Shown here piece by piece: positions 45,706 to 56,231 of a stretch of DNA of 64,000 nt. Source of the DNA: Alphaproteobacteria bacterium (lineage in GTDB: Bacteria > Pseudomonadota > Alphaproteobacteria > DSM-16000 > Inquilinaceae); assembly GCA_028284045.1 (NCBI GenBank), contig JANQSN010000019.1, forward strand, positions 113,023 through 177,022, written 5' to 3'. Each line of letters begins with the position of its first letter. Positions within the stretch are counted from its first letter, which is position 1. The notes under the pieces are model-generated. The model did not search any database, was not told the origin of the DNA, and saw only the letters and a program-made list of their open reading frames with translations. The translations under genes and the position numbers were made by a program.

Positions 45706-47928
45706 TCAATCGCGACTGTCTCGCCGCTCTTCGTCAACGGCTTGCAGCAACCGCCCGACCCGCGGATCGGTGAAGATTTCCGACAATGGACGATCCAGCC
45801 GCCGCTGCCAGTTGGCATGCTCATGCGTCGTGCCCGGCAGGTTCTGCTGATCGGTCTGGCCGACGACGTCCTCGATCTGCACCATCATCAGCCGGCACGG
45901 CGTGCGGGCGAGATAGCGGTGCAGCGCCACCAGCAACGCCTCGTCGATCTCCGGCCCCGTCTCGTCGGTCGTGTCGGTCACCGCACTGGGCACCGCCCGC
46001 CGCTCGATCAGCCCGGCATCCAGCAGCGCGGCCAACAGGCGCTGGCGGTCGCCGCCGCGCTCCCCGGCATCGCTGTCCTGCATCGCCCGGTCGGGATAGA
46101 GCTTCAGCCGCCGCCGCAAGGCCAGGTCGTCGCCGGCCCAGAAGCCGGCCAGGGTCGGCAGGTCGTGGGTGCCGGCGGTCACCAGTGCGGTTTCCGGATA
46201 GTCGCCGGCCCGCCGGAACAGCCGGTCGCCGACCCGCTCGAACTGGAAGACGCAGTAGGACAAGAGGCCCGCGGCCTTCATCCTCGGGCGGAAGCCGTCG
46301 GGCACGGTGCCCAGGTCCTCGCCGATGACGATGCAGCGGTTGCGCCGGCTCTCCAGCGCGACGATGCGCAACAGGTCGTCGAAGGGATAGCGCACATAGG
46401 CGCCGTCGGTCGCGCTCTCGCCGGCCGGCACCCAGAACAGGTGCATCAGCCCCATGACATGGTCGATGCGCAACGCACCGGCATGCGCCATGTTGGCCCG
46501 GATCGCGCGGACCATTGTCGCATACCCGGTGCGCGCCAGCGTCAGCGGATTGATCGGCAGGATGCCCCAGCTCTGCCCAAGATGGTTCAACAGGTCCGGC
46601 GGGGCGCCGACGGAGATGCCGGCGACGAAGGTGTCGGGTGCCGCCCAGGCGCTGGCGCTGTCCGCGCCGATGCCGACGGCAAGGTCGCGGTAGAGCCCGA
46701 TCGGCATGCCCGCCGCCCGCGCCCGGGCCGCGGCCTCGCCAAGCTGGGTATCGGCCAGCCATTGCAGATAGATGTGGAAGTCGACGGTCGCCGCCTCCGC
46801 CTCGGCGAAGGCGCGCACCGCCGGCATATCCGGCCGGCGATAGGCCGCCGGCCAGCGGTGCCAGGCGAAACCGTCGCCCGTCTCCGCCGCGAACCGCGCC
46901 TGCAGCGCGTGGAACAGCGCGAAGTTGCGCAGCGGCTCGCCCCCCGCCGACCGGAAGTCTTCGAACGCCTTCCCGCGCGGCGTCAGCGCCCGGCCGGCCG
47001 TATCGAGGTTGAGGGTGCGGAACCGGCGATAGAGACAGTTCAACAGCGGCAGAACCACGCCGGCGATGCGCGGATAGTCGACGATCGCCCCGCGCCGCCC
47101 GGCGGCCAGCACCGCCCGGACGTCGCCGTCCGCCAGCATCGCCGCCGCCTCCGCACAGCCGGCGAACTCCGGCACCGCGCGCGGGTCGATATAGAGAACG
47201 TTCAGATAGAGCCGGCTCGACGGCGAATAGGGGCTGATCTGCTCGGGATCGGCCGGGAACAGGGCGTGCGGCGGGTTGAATCCGATGCCGGCGGCCCCGG
47301 CGGCGGCGGCGCGTTCCGCCAGGTCGCCGAGATCGCGGAACGTGCCGATGCCCCAATCGCCGTCGCCGCACAGCGCATAGAGCTGGCAGGAGATGCCCCA
47401 TAGTCGCGGCACCTCAGGCGCCGCATCCTCCGGGGTCCAGCAGCGCGCCGGCGCGACGATCAGCCGGCACGACGCCGCCGTCCCTTGCGGATCAAGGGTC
47501 ACGGTGAGGTCGTGATAGCCCATGGCCAGCCCATCGGGCAGCGCCAGCATCCGGCCCGCGCCGTCGCCGCCCGCACCTACCGGCAGCGCCGCGGCGGCCA
47601 CGCGACCCTCAAGCGATCCGCCGTCCTCCAGGTCCAGCCGCCAGGCGATCACGGCGTCCGGCCGGTCGGGCGGCACGCGCACCGGCACCGCAACCGGCTG
47701 CGCCTCATGCGGGACCACCGCCGTCGGCGGCACCGGGCCGCTCGCCTGCATCGCCGCCAGCCGGTCGAGGCTGTCCCGGCACGCGGCATCGTCGCCGCAG
47801 GCCAGCCCCATCGCGGTCAGCAGCCGGCGCTTGGTCGCCTCCGACGGCACCCGGTAGGTGCCCCAGATGTCGTGATAGCCGGGCTCGATCCCGGCCCGCT
47901 CGGCCAGGCTGTCCAGGAGCGTCGACAT
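45706..47928 (-). CDS. malQ: 4-alpha-glucanotransferase (amylomaltase) MalQ
   Basis: A 740-residue GH77 enzyme that transfers maltosyl and longer glucan units. An N-terminal extension precedes the catalytic barrel (WGISCQLYALCGDGDWGIGTFRDLGDLAE). The conserved ISPYSPSSRLYLNVLYID, IDHVMGLMHLFWVP and VIGEDLGTVPDGFRP blocks contain the catalytic Asp and Glu, with TAGTHDLPTLAGFW following. It is the last gene of the glucan operon, 23 bases after glgX. Start ATG 47928. Confidence 0.95.
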   Translation of the reverse strand: MSTLLDSLAERAGIEPGYHDIWGTYRVPSEATKRRLLTAMGLACGDDAACRDSLDRLAAMQASGPVPPTAVVPHEAQPVAVPVRVPPDRPDAVIAWRLDLEDGGSLEGRVAAAALPVGAGGDGAGRMLALPDGLAMGYHDLTVTLDPQGTAASCRLIVAPARCWTPEDAAPEVPRLWGISCQLYALCGDGDWGIGTFRDLGDLAERAAAAGAAGIGFNPPHALFPADPEQISPYSPSSRLYLNVLYIDPRAVPEFAGCAEAAAMLADGDVRAVLAAGRRGAIVDYPRIAGVVLPLLNCLYRRFRTLNLDTAGRALTPRGKAFEDFRSAGGEPLRNFALFHALQARFAAETGDGFAWHRWPAAYRRPDMPAVRAFAEAEAATVDFHIYLQWLADTQLGEAAARARAAGMPIGLYRDLAVGIGADSASAWAAPDTFVAGISVGAPPDLLNHLGQSWGILPINPLTLARTGYATMVRAIRANMAHAGALRIDHVMGLMHLFWVPAGESATDGAYVRYPFDDLLRIVALESRRNRCIVIGEDLGTVPDGFRPRMKAAGLLSYCVFQFERVGDRLFRRAGDYPETALVTAGTHDLPTLAGFWAGDDLALRRRLKLYPDRAMQDSDAGERGGDRQRLLAALLDAGLIERRAVPSAVTDTTDETGPEIDEALLVALHRYLARTPCRLMMVQIEDVVGQTDQQNLPGTTHEHANWQRRLDRPLSEIFTDPRVGRLLQAVDEERRDSRD

Positions 47929-47951
47929 GAGCAGGGCCGGACCCTTTGGCG

Positions 47952-50123
47952 TCAGGCGAAGGCGAAACGGAAGAGGACGAGCGAGCGTGCCTGGATGCGG
48001 TAGCCGTCGCCAGCCCGCACGCTCAACGTGCCCTCCAGACGGTCCGGCACCGCGGTATCCACCAGCTCCACCCAGCGGCCCGCATGCCCGCCCGGCCGCG
48101 GCATCACGAAGCGCAGGCCGTCGGTGTGGGCGTTGCAGATCATCAGCAGCACATCGTCGACCAGCGCCTCGCCCGTCGCGCCGATGAACTGGCCGGCATC
48201 GCCGCCCAGCATCAGGCCGATGCAGCGGGCGAAGTGGTCGCCCCAACTCTCCGGCGACTTCACCTCGCCGTCGACATCGATCCAGGCGATGTCGCTGACC
48301 CCCTTCTCCGAGACCTCCTCGCCGTGCAGATAGCGCGGCCGGCGCAGCGCCGGGTGGAGGCGGCGCAGCCGGATCAGCCGGCGCACGAAGCCCAAGAGCC
48401 GGCGGCCCTCCTGATCGAGATGACCCCAATCGAGCCAGCCGATCTCGTTGTCCTGGCAATAGGCGTTGTTGTTGCCGTCCTGGCTGCGGCCGAACTCGTC
48501 GCCGGCCAGGATCATCGGCGTGCCCTGGGAGAGCAGCACCGTGGCCAGCAGGTTGCGCTGCTGGCGCGCCCGCACCTCGCGGATCTGCGGGTCGTCGGTC
48601 GGCCCCTCATGGCCGTAGTTGGCCGAGTAGTTGGCGTTGTGGCCGTCGCGGTTGTCCTCGCCATTGGACTCGTTGTGCTTGTTCTCATAGGCGACCAGAT
48701 CGGCCAGCGTGAAGCCGTCATGGCTGCACGCGTAGTTGATCGACGCCCAGGGCCGGCGGCCGTTGTGCTGGAACTGCTCCGCGGAGCCGGAGATACGCTT
48801 GGCCAGGTCCGGCAGCATACCGTGATCGCCCCGCCAGAACTGGCGGATGCCGTCGCGGTAGTGGTCGTTCCACTCGCTCCAGCCGGGCGGGTAGCCGCCG
48901 AGCTGATAGCCGCCGGGTCCGATGTCCCAGGGCTCGGCGATCAGCTTGACATGGCTCAGCACCGGGTCCTGGCGGATCGCGTCGAAGAAACCGGAGCCGG
49001 TGTCGAACCCGCCGGGCTCGCGCCCCAGCGTGGTGGCGAGGTCGAAGCGGAACCCGTCGACATGCATCTCCGTCACCCAATAGCGCAGGCTGTCCATGAC
49101 CATCTGCAGGACGCGCGGATGGGACAGGTTGACGGTGTTCCCGCAGCCGGTCTCGTCGATGTAGTAGCGCGGCTGGTCGGGCAGCAGCCGGTAGTAGGAG
49201 GCGTTGTCGATGCCGCGGAAGCTCAAGGTGGGGCCGAGTTGGTTGCCCTCGCAGGTGTGGTTGTAGACGACGTCGAGGATGACCTCGATCCCGGCATCGT
49301 GCAGCCGCTTGACCATCGTCTTCACTTCGCTGGGCCCCGACCCGGCGAGATAGCGCGGCTCCGGCGCGAAGTAGTTGAGGGTGGAATAGCCCCAATAGTT
49401 GCGCAGGCCCCGCCGCGCCAGGAAGTGGTCGTCGACGAAGGCGTGGATCGGCAGCAGCTCGATCGCGGTCACCCCCAGCGCCTTCAGGTACTCCACCACC
49501 TCGCGGCTGGTGAGGCCCGCGAAGGTGCCGCGCAGCGCCTGCGGGACCCGCGGATGGCGCATGGTCATGCCGCGGACATGCGCTTCGTAGATGATGGTCT
49601 CCGACCAGTCGGATTGCGGCTGGCGGTCGCCCGACCAGGTGAAGGCAGTGTCGACCACCACGCCCTTGGGCACCTGGCGGGCGTTGTCGCGCCGGTCGAA
49701 CGACAGATCCGCGCGGGGAGACCCGATGCGGTAGCCGTAGTTCATATCCGACCAGCGCAGATTGCCCGCCAGCAGCCGGGCATAGGGGTCGATCAGCAGC
49801 TTGTTGGCGTTGAAGCGGTGCCCGCGCTCCGGCGCATAGGGGCCGTAGACGCGATAGCCGTAGAGCAGGCCGACCGCCGCATCCGGCAGGTAGCCGTGCC
49901 AGACATGGTCGGTGCATTCATACAGGCGATGGCGTTCCGTCTCGCGCAGGCCGGTGCGGTCGTAGAGGCACAGCTCCACGGCTTCCGCGTGCTCGGAGAA
50001 CAGCGCGAAATTGACCCCCTTGCCGTCCCAGGTGGCGCCCAACGGCCAGGGCCGACCCGGCAGGACCGCCGGCCGCTGCGACACCATGGCGGGGGTCCGC
50101 CGACGTCCCTTCGACCCCGTCAC
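47952..50123 (-). CDS. glgX: Glycogen debranching enzyme GlgX
   Basis: A 723-residue GH13 isoamylase-type enzyme that removes branch-point side chains. A carbohydrate-binding-48 N-terminal domain begins [24 protein letters not shown]. The catalytic nucleophile is in [14 protein letters not shown] and the acid in [17 protein letters not shown]. The proposed GTG at 50123 overlaps the glgB stop (GTGA) and supports coupled translation; an ATG at 50087 would remove 12 basic residues. It lies between glgB and malQ in the same operon. Confidence 0.94.
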   Translation of the reverse strand: MTGSKGRRRTPAMVSQRPAVLPGRPWPLGATWDGKGVNFALFSEHAEAVELCLYDRTGLRETERHRLYECTDHVWHGYLPDAAVGLLYGYRVYGPYAPERGHRFNANKLLIDPYARLLAGNLRWSDMNYGYRIGSPRADLSFDRRDNARQVPKGVVVDTAFTWSGDRQPQSDWSETIIYEAHVRGMTMRHPRVPQALRGTFAGLTSREVVEYLKALGVTAIELLPIHAFVDDHFLARRGLRNYWGYSTLNYFAPEPRYLAGSGPSEVKTMVKRLHDAGIEVILDVVYNHTCEGNQLGPTLSFRGIDNASYYRLLPDQPRYYIDETGCGNTVNLSHPRVLQMVMDSLRYWVTEMHVDGFRFDLATTLGREPGGFDTGSGFFDAIRQDPVLSHVKLIAEPWDIGPGGYQLGGYPPGWSEWNDHYRDGIRQFWRGDHGMLPDLAKRISGSAEQFQHNGRRPWASINYACSHDGFTLADLVAYENKHNESNGEDNRDGHNANYSANYGHEGPTDDPQIREVRARQQRNLLATVLLSQGTPMILAGDEFGRSQDGNNNAYCQDNEIGWLDWGHLDQEGRRLLGFVRRLIRLRRLHPALRRPRYLHGEEVSEKGVSDIAWIDVDGEVKSPESWGDHFARCIGLMLGGDAGQFIGATGEALVDDVLLMICNAHTDGLRFVMPRPGGHAGRWVELVDTAVPDRLEGTLSVRAGDGYRIQARSLVLFRFAFA

Positions 50124-52408
50124 CAGCCTTCCGGCATCAGGATCGTGGCGCCGAGCGGCGGTAGGGTGAGCGACAGCGCGTAGGGCCGGCCGTGCCAGCC
50201 CTCGTCGGAGGCCTCGACCACGCCGTTGACGACGCCGCTGCCGCCATAGGGGCCGGCGTCGCTGTTCAGCCGCTCCGCCCAGCGCCCGCCATAGGGCACG
50301 CCCACCCGATAGGCCTCGCGCACCACGGGCGTGAAGTTGCAGACGATCACCGCCGGCGGCTCGTTGGCGTTGCCGCGGCGGATATAGGAGTAGACGGAGT
50401 TCTCGTGGTCGTTGGCGTCGATCCACTCGAAGCCCTGCGGGTCGCAGTCATAGCGGTGCAGCGCCGGTGTCGAGCGGTAGAGCGCGTTCAAGTCGCGCAC
50501 CCAGTTCTGCAGGCCGCGATGCTCGTCGAAGTCCAGCAGGTGCCATTGCAGGCTGTTGGCGTGGTCCCATTCGCTCCACTGGCCGAACTCGCCGCCCATG
50601 AAGAGGAGCTTCTTGCCCGGCTGGGTCCACATGAACCCGTAATAGGCGCGCAAATTGGCGAAGCGCTGCCACAGGTCGCCCGGCATCTTGCCGATCATCG
50701 ACCCCTTGCCGTGCACCACCTCGTCATGGCTGAGCGGCAGGATGAAGTTCTCGGTGAAGGCGTAGAGCAGGCCGAAGGTCATGTTGTTGTGATGCCAACG
50801 GCGATGCACCGGCTCCTTGGTCATGAAGTTCAAGGTGTCGTGCATCCAGCCCATGTTCCACTTGTAGCCGAAGCCGAGACCGCCGAGATAGGTCGGCCGC
50901 GAGACGCTGGGCCAGGCGGTGCTCTCCTCCGCCGCGGTGGCGACGCCGGGGAAGCGCGAATAGGCCTCCTCGTTGGTCCGCTTGAGGAACTCGATGGCCT
51001 CCAGGTTCTCGTTGCCGCCGTAGCGGTTGGGGATCCACTGCCCTTCCTCGCGGCTGTAGTCGAGATACAACATCGAGGCGACGGCATCGACGCGCAGCCC
51101 GTCCAGGTGATAGCGGTCGAGCCAGAACAGGCCGTTGCCGAGCAGGAAATTCTGCACCTCGGTACGGCTGTAGTTGAAGATCAGGGTGCCCCAGTCCTGG
51201 TGGAAGCCCTGGCGCGGATCGGCATGCTCGTAGAGCGCGGTGCCGTCGAACTGGCCCAGCCCATGCGCATCCGTCGGGAAATGCGCCGGCACCCAATCCA
51301 TCAGGACGGCGATGTCGTTGGCGTGGCAGGTCTCCACAAAGGCGGAGAAGTCCTCCGGCGTGCCGAACCGGCTGGTCGGCGCGAACAGGCCGATCGGCTG
51401 ATAGCCCCAGGATCCGTCGAAGGGATGCTCGCTGACCGGCAGCAGCTCGATATGGGTGAAGCCCATATCCTTGACATAGGCGACGAGCTGCTCGGCCGAC
51501 TCGCGATAGGTCAGCGGCCGGTTGCCCTCCTCCGGCACCCGCCGCCAGGACCCGAGATGGACCTCGTAGATCGAGATCGGCGCATCGCGCTGGTTCAGCG
51601 CCTCGCGCCGGGTCATCCACCCCTCGTCGGTCCAGCGATGGGTCGGCAGCCCGTGGACGATGGAGCCGGTGGCCGGCGGCACCTCCGCGGCGAAGGCGTA
51701 AGGGTCGGTCTTCAGCGGCATCAGGTTGCCCGCCGGCCCGCGGATTTCGAACTTGTAGAGGCTGCCGGCGGCGACATGGGGCACGAAGACCTCCCACACC
51801 CCGCAGCCATGGCGCAGCCGCATCGGATGCACGCGCCCGTCCCACTGGTTGAAGTCGCCGACGACGGAGACCTTGCGCGCGTTGGGCGCCCACACCGCAA
51901 AGGCGGTGCCCGGCACGCCCTCCATGGTCATCGGATGGGCGCCCAACCGCTCGTAGTTCCGGAGATGGTTGCCCTCGCCCAACAGATAGACGTCCAGCTC
52001 GCCCAGCACCGGCGGGAAGCGGTAGGGGTCCTCCACGACCTCCTCACCTTCCCACAGCAGCAACCGCAGACGATAGGCGAAGGGGGCGCTGCGGCCCGGC
52101 ACCTCGCCCTCGAAGAAGCCATTGGGGTGAATGCGGTGCAGCTCCGCCAGCACCGCGTCGGCGTCGCCGGGATCGACCACCAGGACACGGTTGGCGCGCG
52201 GCTGGAAGGTGCGCACCACGACGGTGCCATCGGGCAGCGTGTGCGGTCCCAGCACCGCGAACGGATCGCCATGGTCGGCATAGACCAGGGCCTCCACCTC
52301 CGGGCGCGGCGGCGGTGGTGTCGGCTCCGCCTCGGCCGCGGCAGCCGTGTCCGGCGTCTCGGCGGACGCGGTCGGTTCGGTCTCGGCCGGCTGGCTGGCT
52401 TGGGTCAT
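50120..52408 (-). CDS. glgB: 1,4-alpha-glucan branching enzyme GlgB
   Basis: A 762-residue GH13 enzyme creating alpha-1,6 branches. A proline/alanine/glutamate-rich leader precedes two CBM48-like domains ([21 protein letters not shown]). The catalytic residues lie in [17 protein letters not shown] (nucleophile Asp) and [15 protein letters not shown] (acid Glu), and [20 protein letters not shown] is a typical motif. The ATG at 52408 has GAGGA at a usable spacing; an ATG at 52420 is the alternative. It is 143 bases after treS on the same strand. Confidence 0.96.
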   Translation of the reverse strand: MTQASQPAETEPTASAETPDTAAAAEAEPTPPPPRPEVEALVYADHGDPFAVLGPHTLPDGTVVVRTFQPRANRVLVVDPGDADAVLAELHRIHPNGFFEGEVPGRSAPFAYRLRLLLWEGEEVVEDPYRFPPVLGELDVYLLGEGNHLRNYERLGAHPMTMEGVPGTAFAVWAPNARKVSVVGDFNQWDGRVHPMRLRHGCGVWEVFVPHVAAGSLYKFEIRGPAGNLMPLKTDPYAFAAEVPPATGSIVHGLPTHRWTDEGWMTRREALNQRDAPISIYEVHLGSWRRVPEEGNRPLTYRESAEQLVAYVKDMGFTHIELLPVSEHPFDGSWGYQPIGLFAPTSRFGTPEDFSAFVETCHANDIAVLMDWVPAHFPTDAHGLGQFDGTALYEHADPRQGFHQDWGTLIFNYSRTEVQNFLLGNGLFWLDRYHLDGLRVDAVASMLYLDYSREEGQWIPNRYGGNENLEAIEFLKRTNEEAYSRFPGVATAAEESTAWPSVSRPTYLGGLGFGYKWNMGWMHDTLNFMTKEPVHRRWHHNNMTFGLLYAFTENFILPLSHDEVVHGKGSMIGKMPGDLWQRFANLRAYYGFMWTQPGKKLLFMGGEFGQWSEWDHANSLQWHLLDFDEHRGLQNWVRDLNALYRSTPALHRYDCDPQGFEWIDANDHENSVYSYIRRGNANEPPAVIVCNFTPVVREAYRVGVPYGGRWAERLNSDAGPYGGSGVVNGVVEASDEGWHGRPYALSLTLPPLGATILMPEGW

Positions 52409-52551
52409 GGGTCTTGTCATCCTCGCTTGCCGGTCGCGCCGTTCGCGACAGCGGCGGCTTTGGGTGCGGTCCCGCATCGCGCGGGATTGTCAGGTGGACG
52501 GCAGGGCCGGCCCTTGACGCGGCAGGCACCATCGCCTGCCGCGGGCGCGCG

Positions 52552-55500
52552 TCACGCCGACGCAGCGGCGTCGGTGCGGCGCCCGTCGATCAGTGTCCGG
52601 GTGCCTTCGATCGGGATGTCGATCCAGGCCGGCCGGTTGCCGGCCTCGTAGACGATCTCATAGAGCGCCTTCTCCAGCGTCAACAGGTCCAACAGCGCCG
52701 CCGCCTGAGCCGGGTCTTGGGGATAGCCGACACAGCCGGCGATGGTCTGCCGGTAGGCGGCCAGAAAGGCTTCCACCGCCAACGTCCGCCACAGCGCGGT
52801 CAGCGCGCCGCGCCGGGCGAGGCGGTCGTCGTCCGTCTCGTCCGCCCGGCGCAGTGCCGCCGCCGCGGCATAGTCGAACGAGCGGATCATACCCGCGACA
52901 TCGCGCAACGGCGACCGTTTGGCGCGCCGCTCCTCCAATCCGCGATCCGGCTCGCCCTCGAAATCCACCAGGACGAAGTCCGTCTTGGTCACCAGGACCT
53001 GACCCAGATGGTAGTCGCCGTGGTGGCGCGTCTTCGCCGCGGCGATGGCGAGACCGGCGAAGTCCTCGATCATCGCCTCGACCTCCGGCCAGCGCGCCAG
53101 CAGCGCCGCCGCCTCGCCGGCGTCCGCCGCGCGGGCCAGCGCCGCCCGCGCTTCGGCCGCCTTGGCCCGCACGCCGTCGACAACCTCGGCCAGGTCGGCG
53201 GCGGTCAACGGCTCGGGATCGAAGCCGGGATCGCCGGTGGTCAGCGACAGCGCATGATGCAGCTCCGCCGTGCGCTGGCCGAGCGTGAACGCCAGCTCCT
53301 CATAGACCGCGAAGCGGGCGCCGGCATCCTCCAGGTCCTCGCCGGACAGCATGGCCTCCTCCAGCTCGCGCTGGAGATAGTCTTGCGCATGCGTCCACCC
53401 GTCGCCCTGGTTGCGCACGAAGCCCTGCAGCACCGCCACCGCGGTCGGCCGGCCCTGGTCGTCGAAATGCTCGATCTCGCCCAACAGCGGCGGCACATGC
53501 TCGAAGCCGGCGATCTCGGTCAGGAAGCGGCCGATCTCCAGCTCCGGATGCGCGCCCGGGGAGAGCTTGCGGTAGAGCTTCATGACCAGCTTGTCGCCGA
53601 TCAGGATGGAGGTGTTGGACTGCTCCACGCCGAGGCGGCGGATCTCGTCCTCCTCCCCGACCTCGACGGCGGCCAGGCCGGAGCCGGCGGTGAAGCGCAG
53701 CTCGCCGCCCGCCGCCGTCTCGATCCGCAGATTGCGCCGCACATGCTCCAGCACGGCCGGCGCGAATCCGGTGTCGATGGTCGCGTCGATCAGCGCGCCC
53801 AGCCGCGGGCCGCGGCGGACCTTGGCCAGCGTATAGGGCAGGGTCGGCGACAGCGTGGTCACCGCCAGCTCGTCCCACAAGACGCCCAGCGGCAGGGCGT
53901 AACGCTGTGCGGGCACGCCATCGGCGAAGCTGGTCTCCACCAGGCCGAGATAGAAGCCGCCGTCGCCGGGGCGCAAGCGCACCCCGTCGACCATCCTGGC
54001 ACCCGCCAGGCGATGCGCCTTGCCGGCGAACCAGCGCTGGTTCGGCACGAAGGCCGGCAGCGCCTCGCTGGCCAGGAGGCTCGCTGTCTGGCCATCGGTC
54101 AGCCCGGCCCAGCCGCGGCTCCACACCACCGTCACCAGATCCGGCAGCGCTTCCGGCAATGCCTCATGCCATGACGGCAATTCCTCGTCCTCGCTCAAGA
54201 GGAACCAGTAGAAACCATAGGCCGGCAGGGTCAGCAGATAGGTCATTTCGCCGATCGGCGGGAACCGGCTGCCGCCCAGCATCTCGATCGGCACGCGGCC
54301 CTTGAAGCGGGCGAGGTCCAGCTCCACCGCCTGGGCCTGGCGCGACAGGTTGGCGACGCACAAGATCGCCTCGCCGGCCGCACCCTCGCCCTCGCCGGCG
54401 GCCGGCTGGTCCTCCCGCAGATAGGCCAGGATCTTCCGATTGCCGGGATAAAGGAAGGTCAGGCCGCCGCTGCCGAAGGCGGTGTGGCGCTGGCGCACGC
54501 CGATGATCCGGCGCATCCAGTTGAGCAGCGAGGCGGCGGAACGGGCCTGCGCCTCCACATTCACCGAATCGAAGCCGTAGACCGGATCCATGATCGCCGG
54601 CAGGTAGAGCCGCGCCGGGTCTGCCTTTGAGAAGCCGGCATTGCGGTCCGGCGACCACTGCATCGGCGTGCGCACCCCGTCGCGGTCGCCGAGGAAGAAG
54701 TTGTCGCCCATGCCGATCTCGTCGCCGTAATAGATGATCGGCGTGCCCGGCATGGAGAACAACAGGCTGTTCATCAGCTCGATCTTGCGCCGGTCATTGT
54801 CCATCAAGGGCGCCAGGCGCCGGCGGATGCCGAGGTTGATGCGGGCGCGCTGATCGGCGGCGTAGAAGCGCCAGAGATAGTCGCGCTCCCGCTCCGTCAC
54901 CATCTCCAGCGTCAGCTCGTCATGGTTGCGCAGGAAGATCGCCCATTGGCAGTTGCCCGGGATCTCCGGCGTCTGGCGCATGATGTCGGTGATCGGGTGG
55001 CGGTCCTCCTGCGCCATTGCCATGTACATGCGCGGCATCAGCGGGAAGTGGAACGCCATGTGGCATTCGTCGCCCTCACCGAAATAGGCGCGGGTGTCCT
55101 CCGGCCACTGGTTCGCCTCGGCCAGGAAGAAGGCGTGCGGGTGGCTGTCGTCCATCGCCGCGCGCAACTGTTTGATCACGGCATGGGTCTCGTCGAGGTT
55201 CTCGTTCGACGTGCCGTCGCGCTCCACCAGATAGGGGATGGCGTCGAGGCGCAGGCCGTCGACGCCCATGTCCAGCCAGAACCGCATGGTGTCGATGGTC
55301 GCCTTGACCACCTGCGGATTGTCGAAATTCAGGTCCGGCTGATGGGCGAAGAAGCGGTGCCAGTAGTACTGGCCTGCCACCGGATCCCAGGTCCAATTGC
55401 TGGATTCGGTATCGGTGAAGATGATCCGCGTGTCCGACCAGCGCTTGTCGTCGTCCGACCAGACATACCAATTGCGCCAGCGGCTGCCGCGCGGGGCCTC

Positions 55501-55860
55501 GCGGGCGCGCTGGAACCAGGGATGCTGGTCGGAGGTGTGGTTGATCACCAGCTCGGTGATCACCTTCAACCCCCGCTCATGCGCCGCGCGCACGAAGGCG
55601 CGGAAGTCGCGCATGGTGCCGTAGGTCGGGTTGATGCCGCGATAGTCGGCGATGTCGTAGCCGTCGTCGCGCAAGGGCGAGGGGTAGAACGGCAGGAGCC
55701 ACAGCGCGGAAACGCCCAGCTCGCGCAGATGGTCGAGCTTGCGCATCAGGCCCGGGAAGTCGCCGATGCCGTCGTCATTGGCATCGAAGAACGACTTCAC
55801 GTGAAGCTGATAGATGATGGCGTTCTTGTACCAGAGCGGCTGGTCGGTCGGCAGCATCAT
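52552..55860 (-). CDS. treS: Trehalose synthase fused to maltokinase (TreS-Pep2)
   Basis: A 1102-residue bifunctional protein. Residues 1-555 are a GH13_16 trehalose synthase: WYKNAIIYQLHVKSFFDANDDGIGD at the start, nucleophile Asp in VDGLRLDAIPYLVERDG, Glu in FLAEANQWPED and Asp in FLRNHDELTLEM. From about 610 a maltokinase domain runs to the end (FVPNQRWFAGKAHRL, HHGDYHLGQVLVTK, VDFEGEP). It would isomerise trehalose to maltose and phosphorylate it to maltose-1-phosphate, the substrate of GlgE. No glgE lies in the window. The second ATG of the pair MML is possible. Confidence 0.93.
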   Translation of the reverse strand: MMLPTDQPLWYKNAIIYQLHVKSFFDANDDGIGDFPGLMRKLDHLRELGVSALWLLPFYPSPLRDDGYDIADYRGINPTYGTMRDFRAFVRAAHERGLKVITELVINHTSDQHPWFQRAREAPRGSRWRNWYVWSDDDKRWSDTRIIFTDTESSNWTWDPVAGQYYWHRFFAHQPDLNFDNPQVVKATIDTMRFWLDMGVDGLRLDAIPYLVERDGTSNENLDETHAVIKQLRAAMDDSHPHAFFLAEANQWPEDTRAYFGEGDECHMAFHFPLMPRMYMAMAQEDRHPITDIMRQTPEIPGNCQWAIFLRNHDELTLEMVTERERDYLWRFYAADQRARINLGIRRRLAPLMDNDRRKIELMNSLLFSMPGTPIIYYGDEIGMGDNFFLGDRDGVRTPMQWSPDRNAGFSKADPARLYLPAIMDPVYGFDSVNVEAQARSAASLLNWMRRIIGVRQRHTAFGSGGLTFLYPGNRKILAYLREDQPAAGEGEGAAGEAILCVANLSRQAQAVELDLARFKGRVPIEMLGGSRFPPIGEMTYLLTLPAYGFYWFLLSEDEELPSWHEALPEALPDLVTVVWSRGWAGLTDGQTASLLASEALPAFVPNQRWFAGKAHRLAGARMVDGVRLRPGDGGFYLGLVETSFADGVPAQRYALPLGVLWDELAVTTLSPTLPYTLAKVRRGPRLGALIDATIDTGFAPAVLEHVRRNLRIETAAGGELRFTAGSGLAAVEVGEEDEIRRLGVEQSNTSILIGDKLVMKLYRKLSPGAHPELEIGRFLTEIAGFEHVPPLLGEIEHFDDQGRPTAVAVLQGFVRNQGDGWTHAQDYLQRELEEAMLSGEDLEDAGARFAVYEELAFTLGQRTAELHHALSLTTGDPGFDPEPLTAADLAEVVDGVRAKAAEARAALARAADAGEAAALLARWPEVEAMIEDFAGLAIAAAKTRHHGDYHLGQVLVTKTDFVLVDFEGEPDRGLEERRAKRSPLRDVAGMIRSFDYAAAAALRRADETDDDRLARRGALTALWRTLAVEAFLAAYRQTIAGCVGYPQDPAQAAALLDLLTLEKALYEIVYEAGNRPAWIDIPIEGTRTLIDGRRTDAAASA

Positions 55861-56231
55861 CGGCGATCGGCGTCAGGCAAGGGGGCGGACGGGCGCGTCG
55901 GCGAGGGTGTGGGAGCGAGGGGCGGCGTCGGCAGGTCCGCACGGATGCAGCGGGGGGCGCGACCGGATCGGCCAAGGGCAGGCGAAGGCCGCCCGCTCGG
56001 ACCCCCAAAGCCTAGGCCAATCCGCCAGTCGGCGCGAGCCCGCAATTGCCACAAAAGGCGAGGACGGCCGAGCCCGCCGCCGCGCCGGCCCCACCCGGGG
56101 ACGCCCGGGGCCGTCCGGGGCCGCGCGGTTTCCTTTTGCCATCGCCGCGCCCGGCGACTACACACTGACCGCCCTCGTTTCCGCTTCCGGGCGCCCGGTC
56201 GCCCGGGGCCGCCTGCCGGGTCTGAGCACGC
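55861..56231. other. Divergent intergenic region, no gene
   Basis: The 371 bases between treS and the chorismate mutase gene are very GC-rich. No RNA, transposon remnant or credible protein was found. Open frames here are extensions of shadows. It must hold the promoters of the glucan operon and of the chorismate mutase-hisC pair. Confidence 0.6.

Noticed and set aside
45742..47403. Long open frame opposite malQ
   Set aside because: Arginine/glutamine/histidine-rich low-complexity translation; malQ has all catalytic blocks on the other strand.
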